Positions 35,501 through 47,494 of a stretch of 64,000 bases of DNA are shown one piece after another (the stretch's first letter is position 1; every line of letters starts with the position of its first letter). A program made the translations under genes and the position numbers. Under the pieces are notes generated by a model. That model worked only from the letters and a program-made list of their open reading frames with translations. It searched no databases and was not told where the DNA came from. The stretch spans positions 21,038,001-21,102,000 of the forward strand of contig AP031357.1 in NCBI GenBank assembly GCA_037833965.1, read 5' to 3'. The DNA is from Marchantia polymorpha subsp. ruderalis (lineage: Eukaryota > Streptophyta > Marchantiopsida > Marchantiales > Marchantiaceae).

Positions 35501-37380
35501 GTTTATACTTTCAAATAAATTATTAGCTTGCTCCTTACAGTTGCGGCCTAGGAGTCTAGGTCCCATGAGGTGTTTTAAATTCGTTTTTTGAATCAGTTGC
35601 CCTAATCATAGTTACTTACGGGTCGTTCATATGGCCTCCATACTTGGAATTCATGCGCATTTGATTTGCACTCGAGTACTTTCCTCGAACCGTTCTGAAC
35701 ATATCTGATTTATTCTCAAGAAATTATTTTAGCAAAGTAATTAAACGTTTGCATTACGGAAAGAATCTAGACCGGAAAAATAATTTTATAATATGGAGTA
35801 ATAATAATAAATCAATTAGCATGAACATGCATGCATGTTACAAATTGGATGTGTTTATTTTGACAAAACATCATGATGCAAAATGGAATGTAATCACATT
35901 GATTCAATAATCAAATATGCAATCAAGAGATTTTTTACCACTTTTCTTTTAATCTTCACACCTAGTTTGTGTGTTTCCTTAGTATAGCACACATGGATGA
36001 ACCTAGTATGTACATGATTCGTGTGCGTGTGTGACTGTCATGATGTTATCGGAAATTTGATGTTTAGAAAAATACACCTACATCAAAATTACATGATTTA
36101 CCTTTGTAGACTAGGTTCATTTAACATCTCATGTTATACCGAAAAACCCTAAATAGTGTCATTGAAAGTTTTAGTGAGCTATCTTCAAAGATTCATAGAG
36201 AATTGTTATAATTACATCAACCTGATTTATACCCATATAAAATTTTGTTCCATATATACATACAAGTTTAATTGTAGCCTACAATCAACATTTTGCTAAA
36301 ATCTCTAGCAAGTTTGTCTTTGATTTGTCTCTTCCAGAGCATATAATTGTCACCTCTGTCATAGTTTACAATATCATACTTCAAACTTTATGACAATCAT
36401 TTTTTTTAATCATTGAGGTTGTTTCTTGTGTCATTTGTATGAATGTGTATTTTTCATTTATAGGAAATTACCATGCATGAAAATTAATCTACAAAATTAG
36501 AATATAAAACTCCAGGATATAAGATTCATGCTCAAAACTCATGGCTTTTAGGATTTAAACTCAGGTCAGAAATATTTGCTCTGTAGTGTTTTGAACTCAC
36601 AAAAATGCTTTTACAAATATTTTTCCTCAACTTTTGATTTATGACAATCGCCTACATTCAAATTGAGTTTGTTTTCAAATTCTGCAAACATCAATTTGAT
36701 GATCTAATCCATGTTTCATTTTTCTTTAGTTCTGAAATCTGAGTGTACTTCAGAGTATTTCACTAGTGTTATTCTTCTTGCAGCACAAGGTTATAAATCT
36801 TTCGTCTAAATTTTCTTTCACTATTCAAACAAGTTGCACACTAATATTATTATTTTTACTTATTTATTGTTGTCAAAATTTGAAACTTGTAAGGGAAGAA
36901 AAACACTATGACTTTTTTTTCATCTCTTGCATATGGAGCAAAATCAAAATCACAAAGATTCAATTAAGTGCAAATAGCGAAGTGAAATCTAACAACAATT
37001 AATATCAAATTGATGTTACTTTCATAAAGTACTATTTTGAATGTTAGACAAATTTGTGGGTAACAAAATTTGTTCTTGCTTGTTTTGCTCCAGTAGCAAG
37101 TATAGCACTTTGACCATAACAACAACAACAAGTGTAATTTAACTTTGAGTCAATTTTTTTTTTACTCCATCATCAAAACATTTGTTATTTGACCTGCATG
37201 CCATGATTTGTACCAACCCGGATTTCCAATATATGGTGCTTAATTAAATATTATATTATATTATATATAATTTAAATTTTAAATCTTTAATAACATCATG
37301 TCAATATGGAAAAATACATGAAATAAACACTCATGTTTTTTATAATGGATTTATATTTTATCTATATTGTCATGGCTCGA
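32521..37380. other. Mostly A/T-dominated intergenic block
   Basis: No recognisable gene. An inner patch at about 34640-35640 has balanced composition but no protein-like frame. At 35824-35839 lies a perfect 16-bp palindrome, AACATGCATGCATGTT, which holds overlapping CATGCATG (RY-type) motifs. With no gene nearby I give it no role. Confidence 0.6.
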
Positions 37381-39699
37381 GACGTTGGGTCGATTTGAGT
37401 TTGAGGACGCGGTACACGTTGGGACGCCCTGCACGTTGGGACGATGGCGGGCTCGGGTTTTATAGGAGGCGAACTCGAAGAACTGTCAGTTCTTTGAGTT
37501 GAGCCTTACGCGCAGGAGGTTTCTCCACTAGCTTCGACTCTCATTCTACCTCAGGGTAGTGAGTTTGGCTCGACTCTCTATGTACAGTTTGTGTTTCGAC
37601 ACTTATGTTTTTACTCGAAGATCTGCGCAGGCACTGTTCGTGTTTCTCAAAAGTCCAAGATTTGATTGCCAATGCCTCGTTCAAGTCAACTTAGGAGCAC
37701 AGGTGGAAAGTTGGGTTCAAGGAGTTCCAGTGACAGTGAGAGCAGTGAAAAGTTTTGATTTTGATTCTGGATACAAATTCACGATCTTAAAAAGCACATC
37801 CAATGGAGAATGTTGTGAGAATCAGCAAGTTTTTGGTCTTAGAGCAAACTGAATATGGGATCTTGAAACTGTAAAGCCGCTAGTTGGCGCGTAAAGTCGC
37901 GGTTCAGAAAGCTGTGGAACGATTTAATTCTTGTACTTGATCTACCTTGAATTGACTGATGGTTTTGCCTCTTGTAATGTGAATTTAGAAGTGAATAATT
38001 TGAAACTCGCGGTTGTATCATCGTCGGTCAATCAATTGACGCTTACAATCGACTTCGCAAGGAATGTAGATGTTTGATACAATCCAGGAGTAAAATGCCT
38101 GGGCTCCAAGATCGAGGCATGGTTTTGATCTTCGAAGTCGAGCATCAAGTTCCGAGTCGGTGCATTTTTATACTCGATGCACTGTCGAGTCGAATCCTCG
38201 AGGTGGAAACTTACTGTTGGCTTCGCCGTGCGATCTTTGGCTGGGGACGTCTTGCTCAGGTCGGAGATTTAGGAGAATCTGCTGGGACTGTGTGTAGGGA
38301 CGAATCGCGGTGCTCCGCTTCTGGACCTCGTCTTCCGGGGGGCGATTCTGCTGTGCTGTGATGCGGAGGAGTGGGGGATTTTTTTCTGCGAGTTGGTATT
38401 TGCGTATTTTTTTGGATTAGGTTGGTTGGCGGAGCTGCTGCTGTGCGGGTGCTTGTGGTTTGATTCGATTGACAAGGTTAGATTTTTGGCTTCTTGGGGG
38501 CAGTTCCGCTTTGAAAGTGAGAAGGCCGAGCGGGAAGAATTTGTGCAGACGTTGCTGGTGTTTGACGCAATGTGGAAGCTTGGGTTGAATCTGTGCAATT
38601 GAAGAGGTGTAGAAGGAGGAGGCGATGATGAAGGCTGTAGATACTCGCGGGTGGATCCCGGTTCGAGACGAGCAACCAATGATAGGTTTGCTCGAGGTTG
38701 TGCCTTTCGCAAGACCTTGCCGGAGCTTTAGACGATATTCGAGCTGTCCTCTTCTGCAACAAAAATCCAGTCGGCCTGTTTGCGTTCGTGCCGCAGCTGA
38801 TAATCATGCTGTGCCGTTTCCAAGAATCAATGCCACAGAGCTGTAGGGTCAGGCTCGCGCTCAAGATGCTCAAAAGTTTGTGAGTGGACCTTTTGAAAAT
38901 CCGAGAGGGTCTTTTATAAATGATAAGGAAAGCCCAAAGACCAGCGCGAAGTGGCAAGACCGAACATGCATGAGACATAGATTTTGTTTTATAGTGTATA
39001 TTTAGTCGGTACATACAGCAAGCACGCGATGTTTCAAATTGAATAATAATAATTATATCAGCAGTGAAAACAAATAAAATAAAATAAATAAAAAATATAA
39101 AATAAAATGAAAATGAAAAATTCAGAAGGGAGAAGAGTAGTATTCTGAAGAGATTGAGAATTTGCACTCGTCTCACTTACTATGGTTTTTTGATTGTGAA
39201 AACATTCTACTCCTATATATATGACGTGGTCAACATTATACTAGAGTTTTTAGTGTTTCGTGTATGTGTTAGTTGAAGTGGTGAAAGTATACATTTCATC
39301 AGTATACCATTTCTTCTGGGGAACGAGTAGAGTAGACGGACGTTTAAGATTCCTGGCCCTAGTTGAAGGGGAGAAGTGAGTTGTCAGACGAGACAGTTTG
39401 GCAGAGATATTCTCTTGGCAATGCGATGCAGGAGATAGCAGTGGTGACGAAAGGTGGCAGGGAGGGATGGAGCTCGACTCGAGATCGCGATGCGAGGCGA
39501 CTTCCCGTGTGTTGTGTTGTTCTGTGCTGTGTTTCATTTTGGCTGGAGAGTCGTTGCTAGCTGTTTGCTTGTGTTTGGATCCTCTCCAGTCTGGCTTCTT
39601 GATGCGCGCCCATGTCTGGGTTGACGTTGATTTCAGGAGTAGTTTTACTTTAGTGTGCTGTCGATAGTGCGGCTAGATTTGATCATCGGCGTCTATCTT
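37381..39699. other. Unassigned GC-balanced region left of the retroelement nest
   Basis: Near 37390-37445 an ACGTTGGG phrase recurs three times. TTTTATAGGAGG and the palindrome AAGAACTGTCAGTTCTT (about 37480) follow. Open frames at 37559-37852 and 38074-38361 (plus) and a 232-codon frame on the minus strand (38478-39176) have no family likeness that I can see. A CCTATATATATGACGTGG box lies near 39212. Part of this region may belong to the outer retroelement, whose left end I could not find. Confidence 0.4.
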
Positions 39700-39936
39700 T
39701 GTTTCTCTCATGGTGAGACTGGAGTGATGACCAGTGTACCATGAGAATCTTCTTGCGGTGATGGCAGGTTAGGTTGCCCATATCCATAGTCAGTAGGGCT
39801 AGAGCAGGTTAGTGCAGGGACGAGGGCAGGTGGAGTTGTGGCAGTGGTGCCGGTTGGTGAGTTAGTCATTACGGAGGAGTTTGGTGGTTCCGTTGAGGAC
39901 CGTGGAGGATTTACGCGGAGTGGATTGAGGTATCGG

Positions 39937-39941
39937 CTACC
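39937..39941. repeat. Target-site duplication CTACC (left) of the inner element
   Basis: CTACC lies directly before the 5' LTR and again directly after the 3' LTR at 45975-45979. A 5-bp duplication is normal for Ty3/Gypsy integrases and shows a single clean insertion event. Confidence 0.95.
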
Positions 39942-40348
39942 TGTAACCATCTTTAGTTAGTTAGAACTAAAGTAGAGGTTACTCTGAATATTGATGTAGA
40001 TACTTTAGTGTGCACTAGTCATAGTTGCCACGTCAGCGATCCGCGCACTTGGTAGGTACAGAGTGGATGTGTTAGTTGATAGTGCCACGTCAGCAATCCG
40101 TGTGCTTGTAGGTAAGGATTGAGTGTGTTAGTTGGGTGCGCCACGTCAGCGATCCGTGTGCTTGTTAGGTTATCCGCCACGTCATCCATCCACTAGAAGT
40201 GGGATGGATGGTGGGGATTAGATCTTATCACCTTGTACTTGTTGGTGAGAGCTATATAAGGGAGAGTAGAACCATTGTTGGTATCTCTCATCTTCAGAGT
40301 TTACGTTTCTATCTTCGAGTGAACTTCTCTCTAAACCCTAGTGTTACA
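39942..40348 (+). repeat. 5' LTR of the inner element
   Basis: Starts TGTAACC and ends GTGTTACA. A TATA box (CTATATAAG, about 40252-40260) marks the U3/R border region. GCCACGTCA recurs at 40027, 40084, 40140 and 40176, the first three in a 56-57-bp tandem repeat. This core contains ACGT and is a likely bZIP-binding site. Confidence 0.95.
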
Positions 40349-40349
40349 A

Positions 40350-40361
40350 TGGTATCAGAGC
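40350..40361 (+). other. Primer-binding site, tRNA-Met(i)
   Basis: TGGTATCAGAGC starts two bases after the 5' LTR. It is complementary to the 3' end of plant initiator tRNA-Met and is the usual primer site of plant LTR retrotransposons. Confidence 0.93.
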
Positions 40362-42130
40362 GACCTTGCTCATCCTTGAGTGTGGATTACCCCTCATGGA
40401 ATAGCAAATGAGTGATGATGGAGTGTAGTCTTGAGAGTGTATAGAGGCTGGCTGAGGTCATCCATCTGCATGTAGAGAGAGGTGGAAGGGGGAAATTGTG
40501 TTTTTGCAGATATGGACGGGATTGATAGAAATCCAGTACCGCACTGGCCAATTCCTAACCTATTCGATATTCACCTTCGTTGCATGGAGAAACATCATTT
40601 TCGGATGTAACTTGTGGCTTGTTGGGGTGCAGATTTTATGACTAGAGTGATGGAGTCAAGAGTGCCACTGATTCTTCCAATAGTTACTTATGGAGAGAAT
40701 TGGGATTGTACTATATACATTCTATACTGATTGTTTCATGGATTTGAATCGCGAACCACCTGTCCCGGTTCGATTCAGCACTTATGTAGAGATTAGAACA
40801 GTATATAGACAGAAGAGTATATAGAGAGATTTTCTTGTGATGAATTATGGAGAGGAGTACTATAGAGCTGTGATAGAGTCACCTGCACCTTTTGTGACTC
40901 CTTTGTTGAAAGGTCACATAGTGATTATACTCACTTTGTATTAGAGGGAGTGTGAGAAAGCATGGGAACATCAATGGATATGGGTGAGGTTCTCAATGCA
41001 ATCATGGCGGAGATGAAAGAGTTGAGAAAAGCGATAGTAGATGGGCATACCAAGCAGCAAGCCATGGAAGATAAAATCTTTGCATTAGAGAGTGAGAAAG
41101 TAGAGAGAGAGAGTTGGAGAGATGGAAGTTGAACCTCAAGTTCAAGCTTCCCAAGTTCAGCCAGAACCAACTCCTATTGATGCAGTAGATGCAAATATGT
41201 GACGTCTTCAAGAGATTAAAGATCAAGCAAATCTTTTGCTTCGAATGGAAAAATCCTGTAAGGTGGAAGCTTACAAAGGGAGTAGAGCAATGGGAGTGTT
41301 AGAGGGATGGATTATGAGGATGAATATTCATTTATCCCATTTTCATGTTTCTGATTATATTGCAGGAATGTTCATGAGATCTTATCTTACGGATAAGGCT
41401 CTCACATGGTACACAACATGGGAGAGAATGCTTTCAGAACGAGGTGCTACCATTTCGTGGAGTGGAATGCAGGAAGAACTTCTGCAAAATTTTCAAGCGG
41501 TGGATTCTTTTCAAACTGCAAGAATGAAGTTGTGGGATCTGAAGCAGAAAGGAGGTATTCATGAGTAAATTGAAGAATTTCGTGATCTTCAAGTATCTAT
41601 CATGGATATGAGTGGAGCTGAAGCCTTGGACGTGTTCAAACGAGGCTTGAAAGATCAAATTCGAAAGGAGGTGATGGTAAGCAATCCATCTACTGTGAAT
41701 GAAGCAATCGCAATTGCTCAACGAATTTCAGGTGCCTTTGGTGTCACACACGGTGAACCAGTGAGCAATTTTAGAGATCCATCTGGTCCAACACCGATGG
41801 AGTTGCGAAACCTTCGACGTAGAGAAGGTTTTGCACTAACAAGAGGACCACCACCAAGATTTGGAGGTGAGATTAGGCGACCAGGAGTTCCAAATTTGCA
41901 AGAAGGTTATGCAAATAATGGAATGGTTCGAGGAGTAGCTGGAGTTCGTGACAATCGTCAATGCTATGCATGTGGACGAATAGGTCACATAGCCAAGTTT
42001 TGTCGAGTTCGGCCGACACAACAAGGAGGACGGCCCATGCAACGACGACCGTTCAACAATATGGAGGGGATAGAGTATGAAGAGGTGGAGGAAGCAGTTT
42101 CGAGAAACGAAGATCACCAGTAATCTTGCC
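40362..42130 (+). other. Inner element: leader and gag
   Basis: After an untranslated leader, a gag region runs from about 41200, with RSYLTDKALTWYTTWERML, a typical retrotransposon capsid phrase. A CCHC zinc knuckle, CYACGRIGHIAKFC, is encoded at about 41962-42003 for RNA packaging. Confidence 0.88.
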
Positions 42131-45100
42131 TCGCGGCCTTACTGGTTCGACAAAGCGAAGAAAAGGCGAGGTTGGAAGAAGGCAATGGTTGGGAGCTCAT
42201 GGAAGGAGTAAGAAGCAAGCTCAACTCATTGTCACTAATGGTTTCATGGAAAGACACAAGGTGAGATTTTTAATTGATCCTGGAGCAACTGAGAATTTTC
42301 TATCAAGGAGTGTTGCTATGAAGTTAGGTTTGATGTTGATGAAGGACGTGAGTGAAGAAGTTGAATTGCCAAACGGGCAACTGAAGTGATAGAAACACTA
42401 CCACGGAGTGTAGAATTAACCATAGGTAGATACAAGGAGAGCATTGAATAGAGAGTAATTCGTTTAGCTCGATATGATGTCATCCTTGGAATGCCATGGA
42501 TGGAACAATATAATCCGAAGGTAGATTGGAGAAAAAAAGTGATTACAAGTAGTGGATGGAAGATCTATGGAGATAGAATTAGATCTCAGAATAGGAATTT
42601 ACCCCTCTTTGTGATGGGTACAGTATCCATTTCTAGAGATGATGTATGTTTCCTTGGACTTATAAGAGATATTGGATACACGGACAAACCTTACATCCCG
42701 GAGTCCTTGAACGACATTTTTATGGAGTATAAAGATGTTTTTCCAGATGATCTACCTGTAGGATTACCACCAAAGAGGCGAGTAGATCACAAGATTGAGA
42801 TGATACCTGGAAGTACACCAACTTGCAAAGCTCCATATCGTTTGGCTCCAAACGAATTGGAAGAATGCAAAGCTCAAGTGGAGGAGATGTTGAGCAAGGG
42901 ATTCATTCAACCAAGTGTTTCACCTTATGGAGCTCCAAAACTCTTTGTGAAGAAGAAGGATGGATCCATGAGACTATGTATCGATTATCGCGGGTTGAAT
43001 CAGCAAACGATGAAAAACAAATATCCATTACCTCGTATGGATGATTTGTTTGATCAACTTCAAGGAGCGAAATACTTCACCAAGCTAGATTTGAGAAGCG
43101 GCTACAATCAAATTCGAATTGCAGATGAAGATGTTCACAAGACAGCTTTTCGTACTAGGTATGGACACTTTGAGTATCTGGTGATGCCTTTTGGTCTCAC
43201 TAATGCACCAGCTACATTCATGGGATTGATGAACGATATCTTTCGCCCTTATCTAGATAAATCTGTCATTGTTTTTCTAGATGATATATTGGTGTATAGC
43301 AAAACTTTGAGTGATCATAGAAGTCATTTACGAGAGGTACTTCAAGTTTTAAGAGACAATCAATTGTATGCCAAAGCTTCAAAATGTGAATTTGGCAAGT
43401 CAAAAGTAGATTACTTGGGTCATAGAGTTACAGCTACAGGAATCCAAGTGATGAGTGAGAAGATAGATGCCATCCAGAAATGGATAGCACATGAGGATCA
43501 AACTCAATTGAAGAGTTTTCTAGCGCTCACTGGATTCTATCGTAGATTTGTGAAAAGTTTTGCTCGACTAGCTCAGGCCTTGACTTCCATGTTAGGGAAA
43601 GGTCAAAAGTGGAGATGGGGAACAGCTCAAGAGTTAGCTTTTCAAGCATTGAAAGATGCTTTGTTACACGCACCTATTCTCAAGTGGTATGATCCTAACC
43701 AATCTATCAAGTTGGCCACTTACACATCAGGTACAACAGTAGGTGGCATACTTCAACAAGAATGGGAGGATGGATGACATCCAGTTGCTTTCTATTCTTG
43801 AAAGTTGGTGGCGGCGGAACAAAATTATCACACGACAGAACGGGAGGAGTTAGCCATCGTGTTGGCAACCAAACATTGGAAGCATTATTTGGATGATAAG
43901 GAGTTTGTGGTGGAGACTGATCATAAACCCTTGGTTTATTTGGAAACTCAGAAGTATCTGCCCAAACAACAAATTCGATGGGCAGAGTGGTGTCAACGTT
44001 TCAACATGAAGATTGTGTATGTGGAGGGAAAGAAGCAACTTGCAGATGCTCTCACACGCATGCCTTGTTTGAATCATGTTGCAGAAGTGAAAATTCAGGC
44101 GGATTGGTGGAGCAAGATGTCACAAGCCACAAAGGAGGATGAAGAGATCACTCGGGCACTACAAACTGGAAAGGCAGAGAAATCTCGAGGTTTGGCGTTT
44201 TACAATCAGCGTATATGGATTCCACAAGATCACGATTTGCGCACAATGATTTTGGCAGAAAGTCATGATACAGCCATTGCAGGTCATGTGGGAGTGGTGA
44301 AAACCGTGAAGAGTATACAACGAGTGTACTATTGGCCCAAAATACGTGAGGATGTGGAGTCTTATGTTCGAAGTTGTGTTGCTTGTCAACAAAACAAGGC
44401 AAGTAATAAAAAACCAGCGGGTTTATTACAGCCTCATCCTATTCCCGAACAGCGGTGGGAACATGTCACCATGGATCTTGTATGTGAGTTACCAAGGACT
44501 TCGTTAGGACATGATTCTGTGGTGGTTTTTGTGGACAAATTGAGCAAGATGATTCACATCAGGCCAACCACAAAAACAGTAACAGCTCCACAACTAGCTC
44601 AATTGTATCTAGATGCAGTTTTTGTGAATCATGGCTTAAGCAAAGGGTTAATCACGGATAGAGGTTTTCACTTCACTAGTTTATTTTGGAAAACTTTGTT
44701 TAGTTTTTTCAAAACAAAACAAACAATGTCAACGGCCTATCACCCTCAAACTGATGGACAAACTGAGAGGGCAAATAGAACCATAGAGTATATGCTACGA
44801 GCATTCACATTAGAAGAGCAAGAAGAGTGGGACAACCTTTTGCCACTTGTGGAATTTGCATATAACAATTCTGTTAATGCATCCACAAAAGTGTCTCCAT
44901 TTTTTCTTATGTATGGAGCTCATCCTATAACTCCTTCAAGTTTGATGAGACTTCCCAAAGGAGAGGAGTTTTCGATCAAAGTTGCAGCAGTCAACGAATT
45001 CGTGGAGCATATTCACTGAGGACTACATCAGGCCAAGGAGAAGTTGGTGATAGCTCAAAATCGGCAAAAGCAGCATGCTGATGCTCATCGTAGAGAAGTG

Positions 45101-45553
45101 ATTTTTGAGGTTGGAGATCATGTTTGGTTATCTACAACGAATTTGTCTCTTGTAGTAACACCAAAGTTAAACCCTAGGTTCATTGGTACATTTTTGGTTT
45201 TGAAGCGTGTTGGTGAAGTGTCATACAAGTTGGAACTTCCGTCACATATGAAAATACATATAGTATTTCATGTGTCACGATTGCGAAAACATGTACCACG
45301 ACCAAACCAATTCACCAACCAACCAGCACCACCTTCTCTTCCAACCTTGATAGCAGATCATGTGGAGTTTGAGGTAGAAAAGATACTCAAGAAACGTATT
45401 CGAGGTCATAAATATCCCAAAGTAGAGTATTTGGTTCAATGGAAAGGCTATCCATCGTATGAATCAACTTGGAAACCAGCTAAAAATTTAGCAAATGCAC
45501 CTTTGATAGTTCAAGAGTTTGAACGTATGTGCAACGAGGACGTTGCATCTTGA
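42131..45553 (+). other. Inner element: protease, RT, RNase H, integrase, chromodomain
   Basis: The protease phrase LIDPGATENF lies at about 42271. Reverse transcriptase includes [27 protein letters not shown] and FLDDILVYS (about 43270). RNase H includes VETDHKPLVYL. Integrase has AGHVGVVKTVKSIQRVYYWP with CVACQQNK (zinc domain), and STAYHPQTDGQTERANRTIE (core). A chromodomain at about 45360-45540 reads VEYLVQWKGYPSYESTWKPA. The chromodomain places it among the chromoviruses. Confidence 0.93.
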
Positions 45554-45566
45554 AAGGAGGGAGGTT
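45551..45566 (+). other. Polypurine tract of the inner element
   Basis: TGAAAGGAGGGAGGTT lies directly before the 3' LTR. A purine run here primes plus-strand DNA synthesis in LTR retrotransposons. Confidence 0.85.
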
Positions 45567-45974
45567 TGTAACCATCTTTAGTTAGTTAGAACTAAAGTAG
45601 AGGTTACTCTGAATATTGATGTAGATACTTTAGTGTGCACTAGTCATAGCTGCCACGTCAGCGATCCGCGCACTTGGTAGGTACAGAGTGGATGTGTTAG
45701 TTGACAGTGCCACGTCAGCAATCCGTGTGCTTGTAGGTAAGGATTGAGTGTGTTAGTTGGGTGCGCCACGTCAGCGATCCGTGTGCTTGTTAGGGTTATC
45801 TGCCACGTCATCCATCCACTAGGAGTGGGATGGATGGTGGGGATTAGATCTTATCACCTTGTACTTGTTGGTGAGAGCTATATAAGGGAGAGGAGAACCA
45901 TTGTTGGTATCTCTCATCTTCAGAGTTTATGTTTCTATCTTCGAGTAAACTTCTCTCTAAACCCTAGTGTTACA
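45567..45974 (+). repeat. 3' LTR of the inner element
   Basis: Same 408-bp sequence as the 5' LTR apart from seven substitutions and one inserted base. CTACC, the target duplication, follows at 45975-45979. Confidence 0.95.
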
Positions 45975-45979
45975 CTACC

Positions 45980-47160
45980 TCATCCTAGCGCATCAGTGGT
46001 TGCAGAGGCACGGGGTGTGACAGATGGCGGATCTTTGGTGGTGATATCATCTAGGGTCCCACACTCGTGGACTGGGGACATGGACGGTATGTACGGGGCC
46101 ATGAAGGGCCCACGGCGGTACTCTAGTGCAATGGGCACCATTGAGTTGGATGATTTCATCCAGGAGTTTGACACGTGGTGCGATAGGTAGTTCTTGCGTA
46201 ACCCCACGTTGTTTACATCTTTCTTTGCATGGAAGGGGTTGTTTCAGCATCTGGAGGGGCCTCCCATGGATGACTACCATGAGTTTGGGAGAGAGTATGC
46301 TGTGGAGATTGATGCATGGAGGCGTCATTGGTCTCCAAACTACATGTCTATTACACAGAGTGGTGTTGGTACTAGTGGAGATGCGAGTGGTAGCATCACC
46401 GATGGTACTAGTGAAGCAGGTACCACCAGGGGTGCTATTGGCATTGCCAACACGAGTGGGGAGACTACTGGCGTACCTTCGTTCAACCCCATTCCTGAGT
46501 TCTTCAAGAGGTTGAGGAAGAACTATCAGGGGGTGAGGACGAAGAAATTGAGGAGTCTCCAAGAGTTTGAGCGGAAGACTGGTGAGAGTCTTCGGGAGGC
46601 ATACACTAGTATGCGGCCGTTGATCTCAGTTACTCACGGTGTAACTGAGGCACAGGCGGTCCAGTATTGGTACAAGATACTGGACAGAGAGCTACGGCGG
46701 AGGATTTGGGATGCTACCCTCTTGAGCGATGCGTCACCGACATTGGCCTATGTGTTTGCTCTTTCTTAGAAGATTGAGCTGAACATAGTGGAGGAGAGAG
46801 TGGTGACATCTTCATTCGCTAGAGACACGCCCACTACGTATCGTGTCCCTTAGAGCACGACACAGTCTAGACTCTTTGGTGGTGGTAGTGGTGGAGGTCG
46901 CGGAGCGCAGACACGACAGCAGGCGACCGCTAAAGAGACTAGAGCTCGTACACCAGTACCATCGTTTGCTAATCAGCAGCAGGGACCAGCATGTTGGACA
47001 TGGGGAGGTGATCATCTACGTAGGGATTGTTCCCAGGAGGCCAGAGGACGGAGTACACAGGCGAGACACCAGTCAGCACAGGTGATGTGTGACCATTGTG
47101 GTCGAGCCGGTCATCCTCGAGATCGATGTTTTGACCTTCATCCAGAGTTGACATCTGGTG
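45980..47160 (+). other. Outer element: gag-like region and zinc knuckle
   Basis: Right after the inner element, the sequence encodes retrotransposon-gag-like stretches: FFKRLRKNYQGV, LRSLQEFERKTGESLREAYT and QAVQYWYKILDRELRRRIW. These fit the capsid-type gag domain. A Gly/Arg-rich part follows, with the zinc knuckle CDHCGRAGHPRDRC. No clear protease motif was found between this and the methyltransferase domain. Confidence 0.75.
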
Positions 47161-47494
47161 GTAGAGGTCGTGGTGGTGATGCTCCCCGGGGCCGAGGTGA
47201 TAGAGGTGCTAGTGCAGTTGGACGACCGGTAGTGAGTGCTGCGTCAGCTACAGAGAGCGCGATGGCAGCCCGGATTGAGCAGTTGGAGCAGAGGCTTGCT
47301 GCTATGGCGGGTACTGGGGCGAGCTCGTCCACATTTCACGACGGAGAGGATTTCCCTTATTTAGCTTGGAGGAGGCATTCTTACCAGCAAAGACAGAGCG
47401 AGTTTCAAGTGGTCGGCTAGTATGTGGTCTTAGCACCATATCACCATTAGTTACTACACCTATCGTATGGGAGTATTCCCCATAGGGTGTTTGT

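Larger units (their letters stand above)
39942..45974 (+). mobile_element. Inner Ty3/Gypsy chromovirus with LTRs, 6,033 bp
   Basis: Bounded by LTRs of 407 and 408 bp that start TGTAAC and end GTTACA, with a 5-bp duplication outside. Internal order: primer site, gag, protease, reverse transcriptase, RNase H, integrase, chromodomain, polypurine tract. All parts of a chromovirus are present in order, but the coding region is broken in about six places. The LTRs differ by seven substitutions and one indel, about 1.7 percent, mostly transitions. At a substitution rate of 7-10 per billion sites per year this suggests roughly one million years, with the rate assumed. Confidence 0.95.

Noticed and set aside
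35824-35839. CATGCATG RY-type palindrome
   Set aside because: Fits a B3-factor site, but no gene lies within several kilobases, so no role can be supported.
38640-38685. GGTTCGAGAC, which resembles a tRNA B box
   Set aside because: No A box at the right distance and no cloverleaf could be drawn. I found no convincing tRNA gene anywhere in the window.
38478-39176. 232-codon frame on the minus strand left of the retroelement nest
   Set aside because: Begins with a low-complexity Phe/Ile-rich run from A/T-rich DNA and continues as mixed Ser/Arg/His sequence with no domain. No support from a second feature.
39708-39950. 80-codon minus-strand frame at the left border of the inner element
   Set aside because: It is antisense to the outer element, and its Pro/Thr-rich content has no independent support.
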